From NCBI RefSeq assembly GCF_017487345.1, contig NZ_CP062006.1, forward strand, positions 1,308,001 through 1,372,000: a stretch of 64,000 nucleotides of DNA, written 5' to 3'. The stretch is from Brevundimonas pondensis (GTDB taxonomy: Bacteria > Pseudomonadota > Alphaproteobacteria > Caulobacterales > Caulobacteraceae). Shown here piece after piece: positions 9,701-16,897 of this stretch; position 1 is the first letter of the stretch; each line of letters starts with the position of its first letter. Made by a program: the position numbers and the translations under genes. Below the pieces are notes generated by a model. It did not search any database. It had not been told where the DNA came from and saw nothing but the letters and a program-made list of their open reading frames with translations.

Positions 9701-12175
9701 GGTCGTGGCGCCGGTGATGGTGGCGTGCGTGCCATAGGCGGCGATGAAGTTCACGACCGACAGCGGGTTCTTCAGGTTGGCCGCGAAGTCGACCCAGTTT
9801 TTGTACGGCTCGAGGAAGGTTGAGCCGGTCGCCGCATAGAGCTGGGCGCGGGCGTCGTTGAGCGACGGAATTCCGGCGTCCCGACCGCGTGCGATGTTGA
9901 TGGCCGGCAGGTCCAGCGGCAGGCCCAGGAGGTTGTTGCGCAGGGCGCCGGTGACGAACTCATCGATTTCATTGCCGCGCACGCGGGTCATGCCGGCGAC
10001 GATGGCGGCGGTGGCCTCATCCGCTGTGCCCAGGGCGTTCATCGCGCCGGGGTTGAGGAAGGCTTCGATCAGGCCGATTTCGCTCTGGACGCCTGTGCCG
10101 GGATCGACGAGGCCGATGTTCTCGGTGAGCATCGAGTGACCGAAACGATAGACCGTATGAGCGAACTCGGCGAAGATGCTGGGGTTGATGTCGGTCGTGC
10201 TGTTGAAGACGAAGGGATCAATGAGCGGCTGCACCTGACGCGCGAACTCCTCGAAGACCAGGTGCTGGTACTGCATTTCCGTGGCGAAACGGGCCGCCTG
10301 GAACAGGCGCTCGCCGTCCCAGTTCAGGGTGTTGGCGAAGGCCAGCTGATCCAGGGCTGACAAGGAGGCGAAGTTGGAGGGCAGTCCGGCGATGTCGCTC
10401 GCCAGCCACTCGTTGATGAAGCCGATGTCAGCCGACTGGAGAATGGTCAGCTTCTGGGCTTCGACCTGACGGTTGTGCTCGGAGTGGAAGACGTGGTGGA
10501 CGGCGGTCAGACCGATGTTTTCATTGCCGCGCCCGTCGCCGGTGGCGAAGTGGGCGTCGAGCAGTTCGTCGTCATAGGCGACCTTGCGACCGCGGAAGTC
10601 GGTGGCGATGGCGTTGCCGGCCACGTCGTCGTCGTCGGCCTGGACGACCAGAACGCCGGGCGTCGCGGGATTTCCATCGGCGTCGAACACCGAGCCGGGC
10701 GCGGCGTTATGGGCGATGTCGTCGAGGAAGGCGTGGGATGTGCGGATCGGGCCGAAATAGTCGACGCCCCCGATATTGATCGGCGTGGTCGCCATGGCGA
10801 TCAGGTTGATCGGATTGGCGGCGGTGCCAGAAATGACGATGTCGTCGGCGGTGTTGGGCGTGCCGTCGGCGCCGAGGCCGACAATGACCTGAGCGTAGCC
10901 GGTGATCGGGTCGGGAATGAAGCGCCCATAGGGATCTGTGCGCAGCAGGGGGACGTTGAACACGTCCTGATCGCTCAGCTCGATGCCCAGCATGGTGCGG
11001 GCCTGGGTCTTGACGTCGCCCCAGGTGCCCAGACCGCCCGTCACGCCGTCCAGCAGATGACCCGTGGCCACCGTCTTTCCGTTCACCGTGGCGTACTCGC
11101 GCAGGAAGACCTGATGCGAGGGATGCGAGGTATAGGTCTGGTTCTGGTCGACGAAGGGCGTGGTGACGTTGACGGCTTCGTGAGACGTGTCGTCGGCGGT
11201 ACCCAGGACGCCGTCAGCGCCGGGTCCGGCGACCGGCGTGGCGCGGCTCAGGACCATGAAGGCGTTCTGCGGCCCGACCTCGTCTCCGGTGCCGGGGATG
11301 CCGTCCGCGCCATGGGTGCGCAAAGGGTCGTCGGGCGCCAGAGGAATATAGATGGTTCCGTTGTCGGTCTTGGTGATGAGATCCAGGCCATGGTCGAAGA
11401 ATTGGCCGAAGAAGGTCATCCAGCTGTTGAACGGTGCGGTCAGGCCCTCGTCCGCGGCGACGTTGGGCAGAACGATCGAACCGTTTTCAGCTTCGATCCC
11501 CTTGGCTTCCAGCACCAGATCGAAATCGGCCTGGGCCGCGTCACGCCCGGCCTGCTTGGCGGCCTCATCCAGGCCCGGGTCGGCATTGATGGCGACGATG
11601 GTGCTGATCAGGGTCGCATGGGCGGCGCGCACCACGGCCAGGTCAGCATAGACATCAGCTGATCCCGCGAAGGTCAGGGCGGCGACGATGGCGGCCGGGT
11701 TGTTGAAACTCATGTCGGCGATGAGGTTCGAGATCAGCCGCGGGTCGGCGTCCACGACATTGCCCGAATGACCGCCATTGGCCCCCGGCGTGGGCGTCCC
11801 GACCGTTCCGTAGTCATTGTTGGTGACGGTCTGGCCGCCGCCCAGGGCCATGGAATCGTCGCCCTCATTGATGAAGTTGGGGTTTAGAAGTCGGGGCATG
11901 GGCTGGTCTGCAGCGCCCCAGTGCTCACGACCCTCGACGATGTTGTTGTAGCTGCCGTCGACCGTCCTCAGGCCGAAGGGTGTCTTGGCGTCAGGAATGG
12001 CAAGAGGCAGCGTGGAGTCGAAAGCGGCCGAGGTGTACCAGGCGCGATCCGTGATGACCTGTCCGGCGGCGTTCAGCCGGATTTCGGTCAGCGGGATGCC
12101 GTTGGCATGAGCCTCGGCGATCTTGATCTGCTTCAGGATGAACTCAAGATCATGTTTGACGAGCGCGACCATCAT
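3776..12175 (-). CDS. Giant secreted RTX protein with two animal haem peroxidase domains (MopA-like)
   Basis: This 2799-residue protein is the predicted type I secretion substrate. Peroxidase domain 1 (about 120-1000) has distal His262 in FGQFFDHGLDL, Arg549 and Glu552 in DGRGNEN, an SEHNR motif, proximal His680 in YRFGHSML and RGRDAGIP. Domain 2 (about 1890-2460) repeats these with His1987, Arg2160, Glu2163 and His2258, but has RNHNH in place of SEHNR. RTX repeats lie at about 1020-1145, 1320-1350 and 1590-1680, with an Ig-like segment near 1490-1580. Residues 2475-2520 are almost all Asp, and ten GGSGDD nonapeptides fill 2545-2634. The acidic, aliphatic C-terminus suits a type I export signal. 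There is no Sec signal. GGAGG precedes two adjacent ATGs, and the second has the better spacing. The closest described relatives are MopA manganese oxidases; the substrate here is unproven. Confidence 0.95.
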   Translation of the reverse strand: MMVALVKHDLEFILKQIKIAEAHANGIPLTEIRLNAAGQVITDRAWYTSAAFDSTLPLAIPDAKTPFGLRTVDGSYNNIVEGREHWGAADQPMPRLLNPNFINEGDDSMALGGGQTVTNNDYGTVGTPTPGANGGHSGNVVDADPRLISNLIADMSFNNPAAIVAALTFAGSADVYADLAVVRAAHATLISTIVAINADPGLDEAAKQAGRDAAQADFDLVLEAKGIEAENGSIVLPNVAADEGLTAPFNSWMTFFGQFFDHGLDLITKTDNGTIYIPLAPDDPLRTHGADGIPGTGDEVGPQNAFMVLSRATPVAGPGADGVLGTADDTSHEAVNVTTPFVDQNQTYTSHPSHQVFLREYATVNGKTVATGHLLDGVTGGLGTWGDVKTQARTMLGIELSDQDVFNVPLLRTDPYGRFIPDPITGYAQVIVGLGADGTPNTADDIVISGTAANPINLIAMATTPINIGGVDYFGPIRTSHAFLDDIAHNAAPGSVFDADGNPATPGVLVVQADDDDVAGNAIATDFRGRKVAYDDELLDAHFATGDGRGNENIGLTAVHHVFHSEHNRQVEAQKLTILQSADIGFINEWLASDIAGLPSNFASLSALDQLAFANTLNWDGERLFQAARFATEMQYQHLVFEEFARQVQPLIDPFVFNSTTDINPSIFAEFAHTVYRFGHSMLTENIGLVDPGTGVQSEIGLIEAFLNPGAMNALGTADEATAAIVAGMTRVRGNEIDEFVTGALRNNLLGLPLDLPAINIARGRDAGIPSLNDARAQLYAATGSTFLEPYKNWVDFAANLKNPLSVVNFIAAYGTHATITGATTSADKRDAAWDLVFGVAGETASERAARIAWLNGPAATTGVNAIDLWIGGLAEKKMPFGGMLGSTFNAIFEAQLENLQDGDRFYYLTRTQGLNFLNQLEENSFSKLILKNSALSDPGPDGIRGTGDDIVDRHLGVNVFANYDFYLEVNAAMQLGADPTGNDPVLEGLGRGKVQRDDPLTAAIETNFLRFTGGEHVSVGGTSGADTIITDFGDDSVWGGAGNDRIESGAGVDLVNGGDGDDIITDSGDSGDFLKGEGGNDVIANSNGLDILMGGTGKDVFFVGVDDTEVFAGQGDDFILGGDGVDFLMGNEGDDWIEAGAGFDTTAGDNSELFFNSTIIGHDVMFAGSDEHDFDAESGDDIMVQGESVMRSEGMFGFDWATFQGANIDGYADMRIKIFTTEQQDILRNRFDKVEALSGWSRNDTLIGDDRTAAANDGPVGPITPDLVAANEGVFFNDELTQAGVNRIDGLRALLSDLIDTAPVGATAEQLEALVAFNSGNILLGGGGSDRLQGNGGDDVLDGDRWLNVRIRITAPDQANTAANEIGTITSLKHVFGTSADIPAAWQGKSVFQLMIDRVITPTQLHIVREVLNGGQTGDIDTAVFWDLRDNYEFTQAADGGIIVTHVTVTPGLGRVSDGVDRLYNIERLQFADVTLNTAGLFNTPAVGAPVISDTTPTQGQPLTLNFAAISDAQGINLSSRTIQWQVQLRDGSWADIPGATTATFTPGAGQVNQVLRAVVSFNDNAGNPEQVVSAPTTPVGLLYNGTGGANNVSGTLLGADIMNGLGGNDTLNGLGGDDLLNGGAGNDTLNGGNGADILNGEAGTDTLNGDAGDDTLSGGTGNDTLNGGAGDDTIIWNVGDGRDTINGGLEGPGGDTVVINGDASAETYHVWTRAAWASFSLANGLASLGLAPGVEIIVTRNGTNFASIITQMSEIEEIVIAGGGGGDTFVTHGDFAPTSLSTSTITLNGSAGNDVVDISGLQSSHRIVFRSLGGDDTIIGTLRSQDVLELPDGVSLQDCTRTRNANGSTTLSTGEHSITYFGNPSLGGDNPPPPLSNGAFDLPLDGEDIRDLLQMVRDGLTRDASGLGNNQADPTQANAGQPFIRLTDAYYTDGASGVRQTTLTPRQISDLISNQDNNGDGVEESTPNAFGGTALLTAFGQYFDHGLDFLSKGAPGSMPIGSPSFPITAPRGNIMPGTGIDPDGIPNNGDEIAARYINDTSPYVDQNQAYGSHEAITDLLRKWEIGPDGQPRQTAHLLSGGLDSTGRPTLPTLDDIRANYRIMTGGQELTAEDIANYDGTGQPLLIDFVPVYKTDPGTGQPILDLDAIGHYYVVGDGRGNENLMLTSIHTIWERNHNHWVDRLKESTNGAWTEEEYFQAARIMNIAEYQRVVFTEFAQAMGGGLGDDEEHGFEGYDPTVDASISLEFAQAAFRFGHSMLNETVSYVDANGALQQMSLVNAFLSPQTLASLGVDAILAGAAATPHQAIDVDVVNALRNQLVGRPLDLAALNIFRGRDVGIAPFNTVRADLFEQTGDARLRPYSGWDDFQARNQLSNAFITQLKAAYPEGFETMDLWVGGLAERPMHGQLGSTFGYIFLDQLNRLQHGDRLYYLEIFDDSIFQGNALTFSEIIMRNTGLTDLPEFVFQPDAPPQDDDDDVPDDDDDDDDIPGDDDDDDVIDDDDDDDDHVPDDDDDDDDDSVIVPPPAGVAGQVMTGTSANDQMTGGSGDDQLSGGSGDDVLHGGSGDDRLLGGSGDDQLSGGSGDDALEGGSGDDRLSGGSGDDMLNGGSGDDVLDGGSGDDILTGGSGDDIFVFGGGDHVTDFVMGQDRLDLSAMGVTAANFASQVSITSTAAGAAIAIGAQTLILEGVSGANLSSGAFILNGPIAPIAPATPDASLPTGETATPVALNPTGQANGDFLLAPGLALARMLDCDPADLNEHLARPLTSRHFHSDSTLMLMNGVLDPIQDPDDDGYLIS
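4272..4543 (-). repeat. Tandem 27-bp coding repeats (ten GGSGDDxLx units)
   Basis: Ten consecutive 27-base units each encode the nonapeptide pattern GGSGDDxLx at residues about 2545-2634 of the giant peroxidase. Only the residues after GDD vary. At the DNA level the GGSGDD codons are nearly invariant, which makes the tract prone to unit gain and loss. At the protein level these are canonical calcium-binding parallel beta-roll repeats. Confidence 0.9.
4616..4753 (-). repeat. Poly-aspartate coding tract
   Basis: These 46 codons encode 36 aspartates in runs of 5, 8, 6, 8 and 9, separated by short VP, IPG, VI and HVP spacers. The tract lies between the second peroxidase domain and the C-terminal RTX block, at residues 2475-2520. 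It is made of a mixture of GAT and GAC codons. It is likely to be a disordered, strongly cation-binding linker. Confidence 0.92.
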
Positions 12176-12489
12176 AGCCTCCAGCGGGCGAAAATGCCTG
12201 GAAGGCCAGCACTGGGCTCAGCGAGGTCGGCAGCGGCGAGACGTCCCCGGCGTCCGGTCGAAGTGACGAGATCGTTGGTCGGGCGCTAGGCCTCCCTTAT
12301 GAGATGACTATCCGGCTCATTTGGAAGAACGTCGATCTGTCCAGTCGGGTTAGGTCTTTCGCGGGACGTGACTACGCCCCTGCCAGCAAGGACTAGGCCT
12401 TTGGTTCTAGTCCGGGAGACCGGTTCACTCTTGACGCGGGCGGGCAGGGGGCTAGGAACCCCGACCCCTCTCCCCGCAGGTTCTTCCCC
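12176..12489. other. Divergent intergenic region between RTX peroxidase and Hsp70-like gene
   Basis: These 314 bases separate two divergent genes and must contain both promoters. I see no convincing gene here. A GGAGG for the peroxidase lies at its left edge. A short perfect inverted repeat, GGACTAG with a 10-base loop, sits at 12390-12413, about 77 bases before the Hsp70-like start, and could be an operator. I could not assign clear -35 and -10 boxes. Confidence 0.5.
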
Positions 12490-13809
12490 ATGACGTCCGC
12501 GACGCCCGCCACCATCGGCATCGACTTCGGCACGACCAATACAGTGGTGTCCCTGACCCACGGCGATGGCCCCGCGACCCTGGTGCGGTTCCAGGTCGAG
12601 GAGAAGGACCTGTTCGCCTTCCGCTCGGCGCTCAGCTTCCAACTGCATGAAGCGCGCGACGGCGGCTCGCCCGAGCGGGTGATCGAGGCCGGGCCCTGGG
12701 CCATTGAATCCTACGTCGAGGACCCGCTGGAGACGCGCTTCATCCAGTCGTTCAAGACCTTCGCCGCCAGCGCCGCCTTCACCGAGACGCGCATCGATAA
12801 CCGTCGCTATCGCTTCGAAGACCTGTTGTCGGCCTTCCTGCTGCGGTTGAAGTATCATGCGGACGGGGCGATGGACGACCTGCCGCCGCGCATCATCGTT
12901 GGCCGCCCCGTGACCTTCGCCGGCGGCAATCCCAACGAGGCCCTGGCGCTGGAGCGGTATGAGGCGGCCTTCGCCCGTCTGGGCTTTACCGACATTCGCT
13001 ATGCCTATGAACCCGTCGGCGCGGCCTTCTTCTTTGCGCGCGAGTTGAAGCAGGACGCCAATGTCCTGGTCGCCGACTTCGGCGGCGGCACCAGCGACTT
13101 CTCCATCGTGCGGTTCGAGCGGGCGGACGGCGCGCTGAAATCCACGCCGCTGGCGCGCTCGGGCGTGGGCGTGGCGGGCGACGCCTTCGACTATCGGATC
13201 ATCGATCAGCTGGTGTCGCCCGAACTGGGCAAGGGCAGCCTGTACCGCGCTTTCGACAACCGCCTGCCGATCCCCCAGCGCTACTACAGCGCCTTCGCCC
13301 GCTGGGACCAACTGGCTCTGCTGCGGGCGTCCAAGGATATGCGCGACATTCGCGGCCTAGCCGCGACGGCGCTGGAGCCCGAGAAGATCGAGCGCCTGAT
13401 CGAGGTGCTGGACGACAACCACGGCTATGCCCTCTATCGCGCGGTGTCCGCCCTGAAAGAGGCCCTGTCGCGCGATGAGGAAGCGGTTTTCTCCTTCATC
13501 GCCGGATCGGTGCGGATCGAAAAGCCGGTCAAGCGCACCGACTTCGAAGGCTGGATCGCGCCTGAGCTTCAGGCCATGGAGGCGGCGGTCGATGAGGCCA
13601 TGGCTCAGTCGGGTCTGGACGGGACGCAGATCGACCGCGTCTTCCTGACCGGCGGCACCTCCTTCGTGCCGGCGGTGCGCGACATCTTCATCCGCCGCTT
13701 CGGCGCCGACCGCATCGAGACCGGCGGCGAGTTCGAATCCATCGCCTCGGGCCTGGCCCTGATCGGACGCGAGGCAGATCTGGACCTGTGGAGCCAGAAG
13801 GCGGCCTAG
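12490..13809 (+). CDS. Hsp70-family chaperone-like ATPase (YegD-type)
   Basis: This 439-residue protein contains an actin/Hsp70-type nucleotide-binding domain. The phosphate-1 loop IGIDFGTTNT is at residues 9-18, the phosphate-2 loop VADFGGGTSDFS near 195-206, and the adenosine motif FLTGGTSFVPAV near 386. It is much shorter than DnaK (about 640 residues) and lacks the beta-sandwich substrate-binding domain and lid. This matches the YegD group, whose function is poorly defined. It is transcribed divergently from the RTX peroxidase gene and converges on the glutathione transferase gene, whose stop overlaps its own. A link to the secretion system is possible but unsupported beyond position. Confidence 0.92.
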   Translation: MTSATPATIGIDFGTTNTVVSLTHGDGPATLVRFQVEEKDLFAFRSALSFQLHEARDGGSPERVIEAGPWAIESYVEDPLETRFIQSFKTFAASAAFTETRIDNRRYRFEDLLSAFLLRLKYHADGAMDDLPPRIIVGRPVTFAGGNPNEALALERYEAAFARLGFTDIRYAYEPVGAAFFFARELKQDANVLVADFGGGTSDFSIVRFERADGALKSTPLARSGVGVAGDAFDYRIIDQLVSPELGKGSLYRAFDNRLPIPQRYYSAFARWDQLALLRASKDMRDIRGLAATALEPEKIERLIEVLDDNHGYALYRAVSALKEALSRDEEAVFSFIAGSVRIEKPVKRTDFEGWIAPELQAMEAAVDEAMAQSGLDGTQIDRVFLTGGTSFVPAVRDIFIRRFGADRIETGGEFESIASGLALIGREADLDLWSQKAA

Positions 13810-14453
13810 TCGCGGTCGGGCGCGCCCAGCGGGAAGTAGGCGCGGTAAGGTCGAGCTTCGTCCACGGCTCGCGCCATCGACGGCCGGGCCAGAAGCCGGG
13901 CGCGATAGGCTTTCAGCGTCTTGAAGCGCTCATCAATCGGGTGCGACCAATCGGCGTAGAAGAGCGCAGGCGCGGCGGCGCAGTCGGCCAGGCTGAAGCC
14001 GTGATCGGTCGCCCACTCCCGCCCCGCCAGCCGCTCGTCCAGCCAGGTGTAGGATGTTTCCAGCATCCGCCTGGCCTCGGCCACGCCATAGGGATCGCGG
14101 TCGCCCTCGGGTCGCAGGGCGTCGGCCACCAGCTTCTGCTGGGGCGTCGAGACATAGTGGTCGAACACCCGGTCCATCATCCGCACCTCGACGGCGGCGC
14201 CTGGATCGGCGGGGATCAGCCGCACCGGGCCGGGATGATGCACGGCTAGATGCTCGATGATGGCGGTGGCCTCGACGACCGTGTGGTCGCCGTCCTGCAA
14301 GACCGGGAACTTCCGCACCGGCCACAGCGCCGCCAGCTCGACGAAGGCGGCCTCGCCCTCCAGCAGCCGGAACTCGAACGGCGCGTCGTTCTCATACAGC
14401 GCGATCAACGCCTTCTGGCAGTAGGACGAGAAGGGATGGGCGTAGAGCTTCAT
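13806..14453 (-). CDS. Glutathione S-transferase family protein
   Basis: This 215-residue protein has the thioredoxin-fold N-terminal domain MKLYAHPFSSYCQKALIAL, with the glutathione-contacting Ser/Cys region at residues 8-12, the cis-proline in RKFPVLQDG and the VEATAIIEHL glutathione-binding motif. An all-helical C-terminal domain follows. I chose the ATG at 14453 because an AAGGAG sits seven bases upstream; a longer in-frame extension to 14498 has no support. Its end overlaps the Hsp70-like gene by four bases, tail to tail. The likely role is glutathione conjugation or peroxide detoxification in the cytoplasm; the substrate is not readable. Confidence 0.92.
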   Translation of the reverse strand: MKLYAHPFSSYCQKALIALYENDAPFEFRLLEGEAAFVELAALWPVRKFPVLQDGDHTVVEATAIIEHLAVHHPGPVRLIPADPGAAVEVRMMDRVFDHYVSTPQQKLVADALRPEGDRDPYGVAEARRMLETSYTWLDERLAGREWATDHGFSLADCAAAPALFYADWSHPIDERFKTLKAYRARLLARPSMARAVDEARPYRAYFPLGAPDRD

Positions 14454-14501
14454 GGGCGTCTCCTTCAGGACGGTGATGGCCGTCTGCGGACATTCCAAGA
14501 G

Positions 14502-15008
14502 TCAGCAATGGGTGAGCGGCGGTAATTCCGTCGGGCGGGGAAAGTGGGCCGTCAGTTGGCTCAGCGTAAGCATGATTGGCAGCGCGGCGCCACTGAACGC
14601 CAAGAGTGATGTCCACTGTTCGCGCGCGAGAAAAACGACGGCTAGATATTCTACCATCAGAACAAGCCGGAGAGGGATCAGATAGCCTTTTCCCATCTTT
14701 GCACCCGTCAGCCCCCATTCCTGATCTGTGAGTTTCTTGGGTTTCGATCGGAGCCATTGACCTTCACTCATGGCGTCATTGGCACGGTCGATCGCGTAGT
14801 GAATTTGGGGAGAGAATAGCATTCTCAGGAACACGAAGGACGCAACCGAGCCCGAAGCTATCGCGATCATCCTTAGCAACGCAGAGGGAAGCAGCGGGGA
14901 GAACAACGACAGCGGGATGATGACAGCGTCGATGCTCGCCACGACCAAGGCGACAACGGCGATGGTGGGCTCCAGCCCGTAAATAAGTTTGCGATTTGGG
15001 GCGGTCAT
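14502..15008 (-). CDS. Hypothetical membrane protein
   Basis: I do not recognise this 168-residue protein. It has four hydrophobic segments, at about 14-36, 42-64, 112-130 and 133-153, with a charged loop between the second and third pair. The sequence starts MTAPNRKLIYGLEPTIAV and ends in a short polar tail. Its codon use looks less extreme than its neighbours. It lies upstream of and parallel to the glutathione transferase gene with a gap of about 48 bases, so co-transcription is possible. No functional assignment is supported. Confidence 0.7.
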   Translation of the reverse strand: MTAPNRKLIYGLEPTIAVVALVVASIDAVIIPLSLFSPLLPSALLRMIAIASGSVASFVFLRMLFSPQIHYAIDRANDAMSEGQWLRSKPKKLTDQEWGLTGAKMGKGYLIPLRLVLMVEYLAVVFLAREQWTSLLAFSGAALPIMLTLSQLTAHFPRPTELPPLTHC

Positions 15009-15143
15009 GGTGAAAGCTTAGCCGAATTGGCAACGACTGCTATGGGTTGAAAGCTGGCACTTGCTTCAAGCCGACAGCGGAAATTTGACCCCTCCGCCTC
15101 CCGATGCGAGATCGCGGCCCTCAGCAAAGCGAGGGAGCGCCCC

Positions 15144-15497
15144 ATGACCATCACCCTGTACGGCATCAAGGCCTGTGACACGATGAAGAAGGCGCGCGTC
15201 TGGCTGGACGAGCAGGGCGTGGACTACGCCTTCCATGACTACAAGGTCGCAGGCGCCAACAAGGTCGATCTGGAGCGTTGGGTGGTCGAGCATGGCTGGG
15301 AGACGGTGCTGAACCGCGCCGGGACCACCTTCCGCAAGCTGTCGGACGCGGACAAGGCCGACCTGAACGCGGACAAGGCCGTCGCCCTGATGCTGGCCCA
15401 GCCGTCGATGATCAAGCGGCCGGTGCTGGATCTGGGCGACGGGCGGACCCTGGTCGGCTTCAAGCCCGAGCGTTACGCCGAAGCCTTCGTCGCCTAA
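15144..15497 (+). CDS. ArsC/Spx-family reductase (YffB-like)
   Basis: This 117-residue single-domain protein has the ArsC/Spx thioredoxin-like fold. It starts MTITLYGIKACDTMKKA, with the active-site Cys11 in the ACDT motif, and continues with the family pattern of a YAFHDYK strand and FRKLSDADK. The RP(x)LDLGDG segment and the GFKPERYAE ending match the YffB/YfgD branch. These proteins are glutathione-linked reductases of uncertain substrate, and true arsenate reductase activity is not implied. The start is preceded by GAGGGAGCGCCCC. The gene converges on the DUF2188 gene, and their stop codons overlap. Confidence 0.9.
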   Translation: MTITLYGIKACDTMKKARVWLDEQGVDYAFHDYKVAGANKVDLERWVVEHGWETVLNRAGTTFRKLSDADKADLNADKAVALMLAQPSMIKRPVLDLGDGRTLVGFKPERYAEAFVA

Positions 15498-15733
15498 TCC
15501 TCGACGGAGGTTTCCGGGCGGTCGTGGCCGTCGGCGCGCTCGGTGATCCACTGGCCCGCCGTGTCCTCGAACTCGATCCATGAAGTGCGGTCCGGCACCT
15601 GTTGTTCGCGCGAGACGGCGACGGCGGCGGCGCGCGCGGCGTCATGGGTGGCGAAGGTTTCCGAGAAGCTGTCGCCCAGCTTGTAGGCCCAGCCGCCGTC
15701 GTGGGGGACGATGCGATAAACGATACGGGTCAC
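15494..15733 (-). CDS. DUF2188-like small protein
   Basis: This 79-residue protein begins VTRIVYRIVPHDGGWAYKL and contains a FATHDAARAAAVAVSR helix. This strand-turn-helix arrangement is characteristic of the DUF2188 family of unknown function. I chose the GTG at 15733 because GAAGGA precedes it by six bases; the upstream in-frame TTG at 15751 would include that site. The stop overlaps the stop of the convergent ArsC-like gene. Confidence 0.75.
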   Translation of the reverse strand: MTRIVYRIVPHDGGWAYKLGDSFSETFATHDAARAAAVAVSREQQVPDRTSWIEFEDTAGQWITERADGHDRPETSVED

Positions 15734-15743
15734 GCGGTTTCCT

Positions 15744-16238
15744 TCAGGCAAGAGCCGTCGACGACAGGCGACGACGGCGGGACAGGAGTTGCAGGGTCAC
15801 GCCCAGGACCAGCAGGACCAGGGTGGTCAGCTGGAAGCCGACCACCAGGGGGTCCTCGACGCCGGAGGCGACGGGATCGCCCGCCGGCAGCCGCGTCAGG
15901 GTCTCGGTGACGCTTGGCAGCAGCAGGGTGAAATAGGAAATGCTCAGCGCAATGGTCTCGATCGACCAGCGATAGCGGGCCAACGGTCTGATGTAGCCGA
16001 CCGTGGCGCCGACCGTCAGGGAGATCAGGCTGAGCGCGGCGACCGCGGCTCCCGGCGGGCTCTTGATGACGAAGACGGCCGAGATCGCGCCGACGAACAT
16101 AAAGACCAGATAGGCCTTGCCCAGCCGTGTGGCGGGATCGATCCGCCCATGCGTCAGCAGCAGGATCAGGCCGATGGGCACGGCGGGCAGGCTGCCGAGC
16201 GTATGAAACCAGCCCAGTGCAGACAGTTGGGGCAGCAT
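15744..16238 (-). CDS. Hypothetical multi-pass membrane protein
   Basis: This 164-residue protein has about five hydrophobic segments: the N-terminal LGWFHTLGSLPAVPIGLILLL, then segments around 41-62, 65-85, 95-112 and 128-150. Its tail is basic (RRRR). The layout is reminiscent of DUF2306-type membrane proteins, but I am not certain of the family. The ATG at 16238 has GAGGTG upstream and gives a sensible N-terminus; a longer frame to 16292 is less likely. It lies ten bases upstream of the DUF2188-like gene on the same strand and may be co-transcribed with it. Confidence 0.75.
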   Translation of the reverse strand: MLPQLSALGWFHTLGSLPAVPIGLILLLTHGRIDPATRLGKAYLVFMFVGAISAVFVIKSPPGAAVAALSLISLTVGATVGYIRPLARYRWSIETIALSISYFTLLLPSVTETLTRLPAGDPVASGVEDPLVVGFQLTTLVLLVLGVTLQLLSRRRRLSSTALA

Positions 16239-16351
16239 GGCGGACACCTCAGGGTCAGGAGGAAGGATCAAGGCCACTGCACACGCGAACAACGTCGCAC
16301 TGTCACCGTTGATCGGCCCCGGGGCCGCTGTCGAGTCACGCTGTGGTGACG

Positions 16352-16651
16352 TTAGCGCTCCCGGCGCAGCTCCAGGGCGGCGCGGTGAGCGGCGGTCCAG
16401 CGTTCGCGGTCCAGTCGGTTGACGGCGAAGCGGCGCATCTCGGTCTCGCAGGCCCGAGTTCCCTGCAGGCTCAGGGGGGTGACGACGGCCCGGTGCTGGT
16501 CGCAGAAGACCTGGGCGGCCGCATCGACGCGCTGGATAAAGGTCATGGCCTGCTCAGGGCGGCTAAAGTCCAGATCGGATATCTGGACCCTCAGCTCCGG
16601 CGCAGGTGAGACTGACGCCGACAGGGCGAGGGCGAGGCTGGCGATCATCAT
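16352..16651 (-). CDS. UrcA-family secreted protein
   Basis: This 99-residue protein starts MMIASLALALSASVS, a short Sec signal peptide. The mature part has the UrcA layout: an N-terminal VQISDLDFSRPEQAMTFIQR segment, one Cys in AAAQVFCDQ, a second Cys in TRACETEM, and a terminal Arg-rich helix. UrcA proteins are small periplasmic proteins of unknown function common in Caulobacterales and Sphingomonadales. I chose the ATG pair at 16651 because AGGAGA lies eight bases upstream. It stands alone on the minus strand. Confidence 0.85.
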   Translation of the reverse strand: MMIASLALALSASVSPAPELRVQISDLDFSRPEQAMTFIQRVDAAAQVFCDQHRAVVTPLSLQGTRACETEMRRFAVNRLDRERWTAAHRAALELRRER

Positions 16652-16897
16652 GATGGTGTCTCCTGGTTCCGGCGTGGCCGGGCCGGTCAACAGGACGGCG
16701 CAAAGCGCGCGCTCTTACGGCAAGGCTTGTTAATTCCTGGTCATGCCAACGGCCTGAAATGGCGGCGGAGTCTGAAAAACGCGCCTTACGAAGAGTTCAT
16801 GCGCGATTCTGCATCTGATCGGCGCGATCACCGCCTCTTGTGATCAGAAGGCCGCAGCGTCACGCTCGGCTCCACTGTTCAAGAAGGGGGGAAACCC

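Noticed and set aside
12286..13311. 341-codon minus-strand frame over the Hsp70-like gene
   Set aside because: It is antisense to clear nucleotide-binding motifs of the Hsp70-like protein and has a composition typical of shadow frames.
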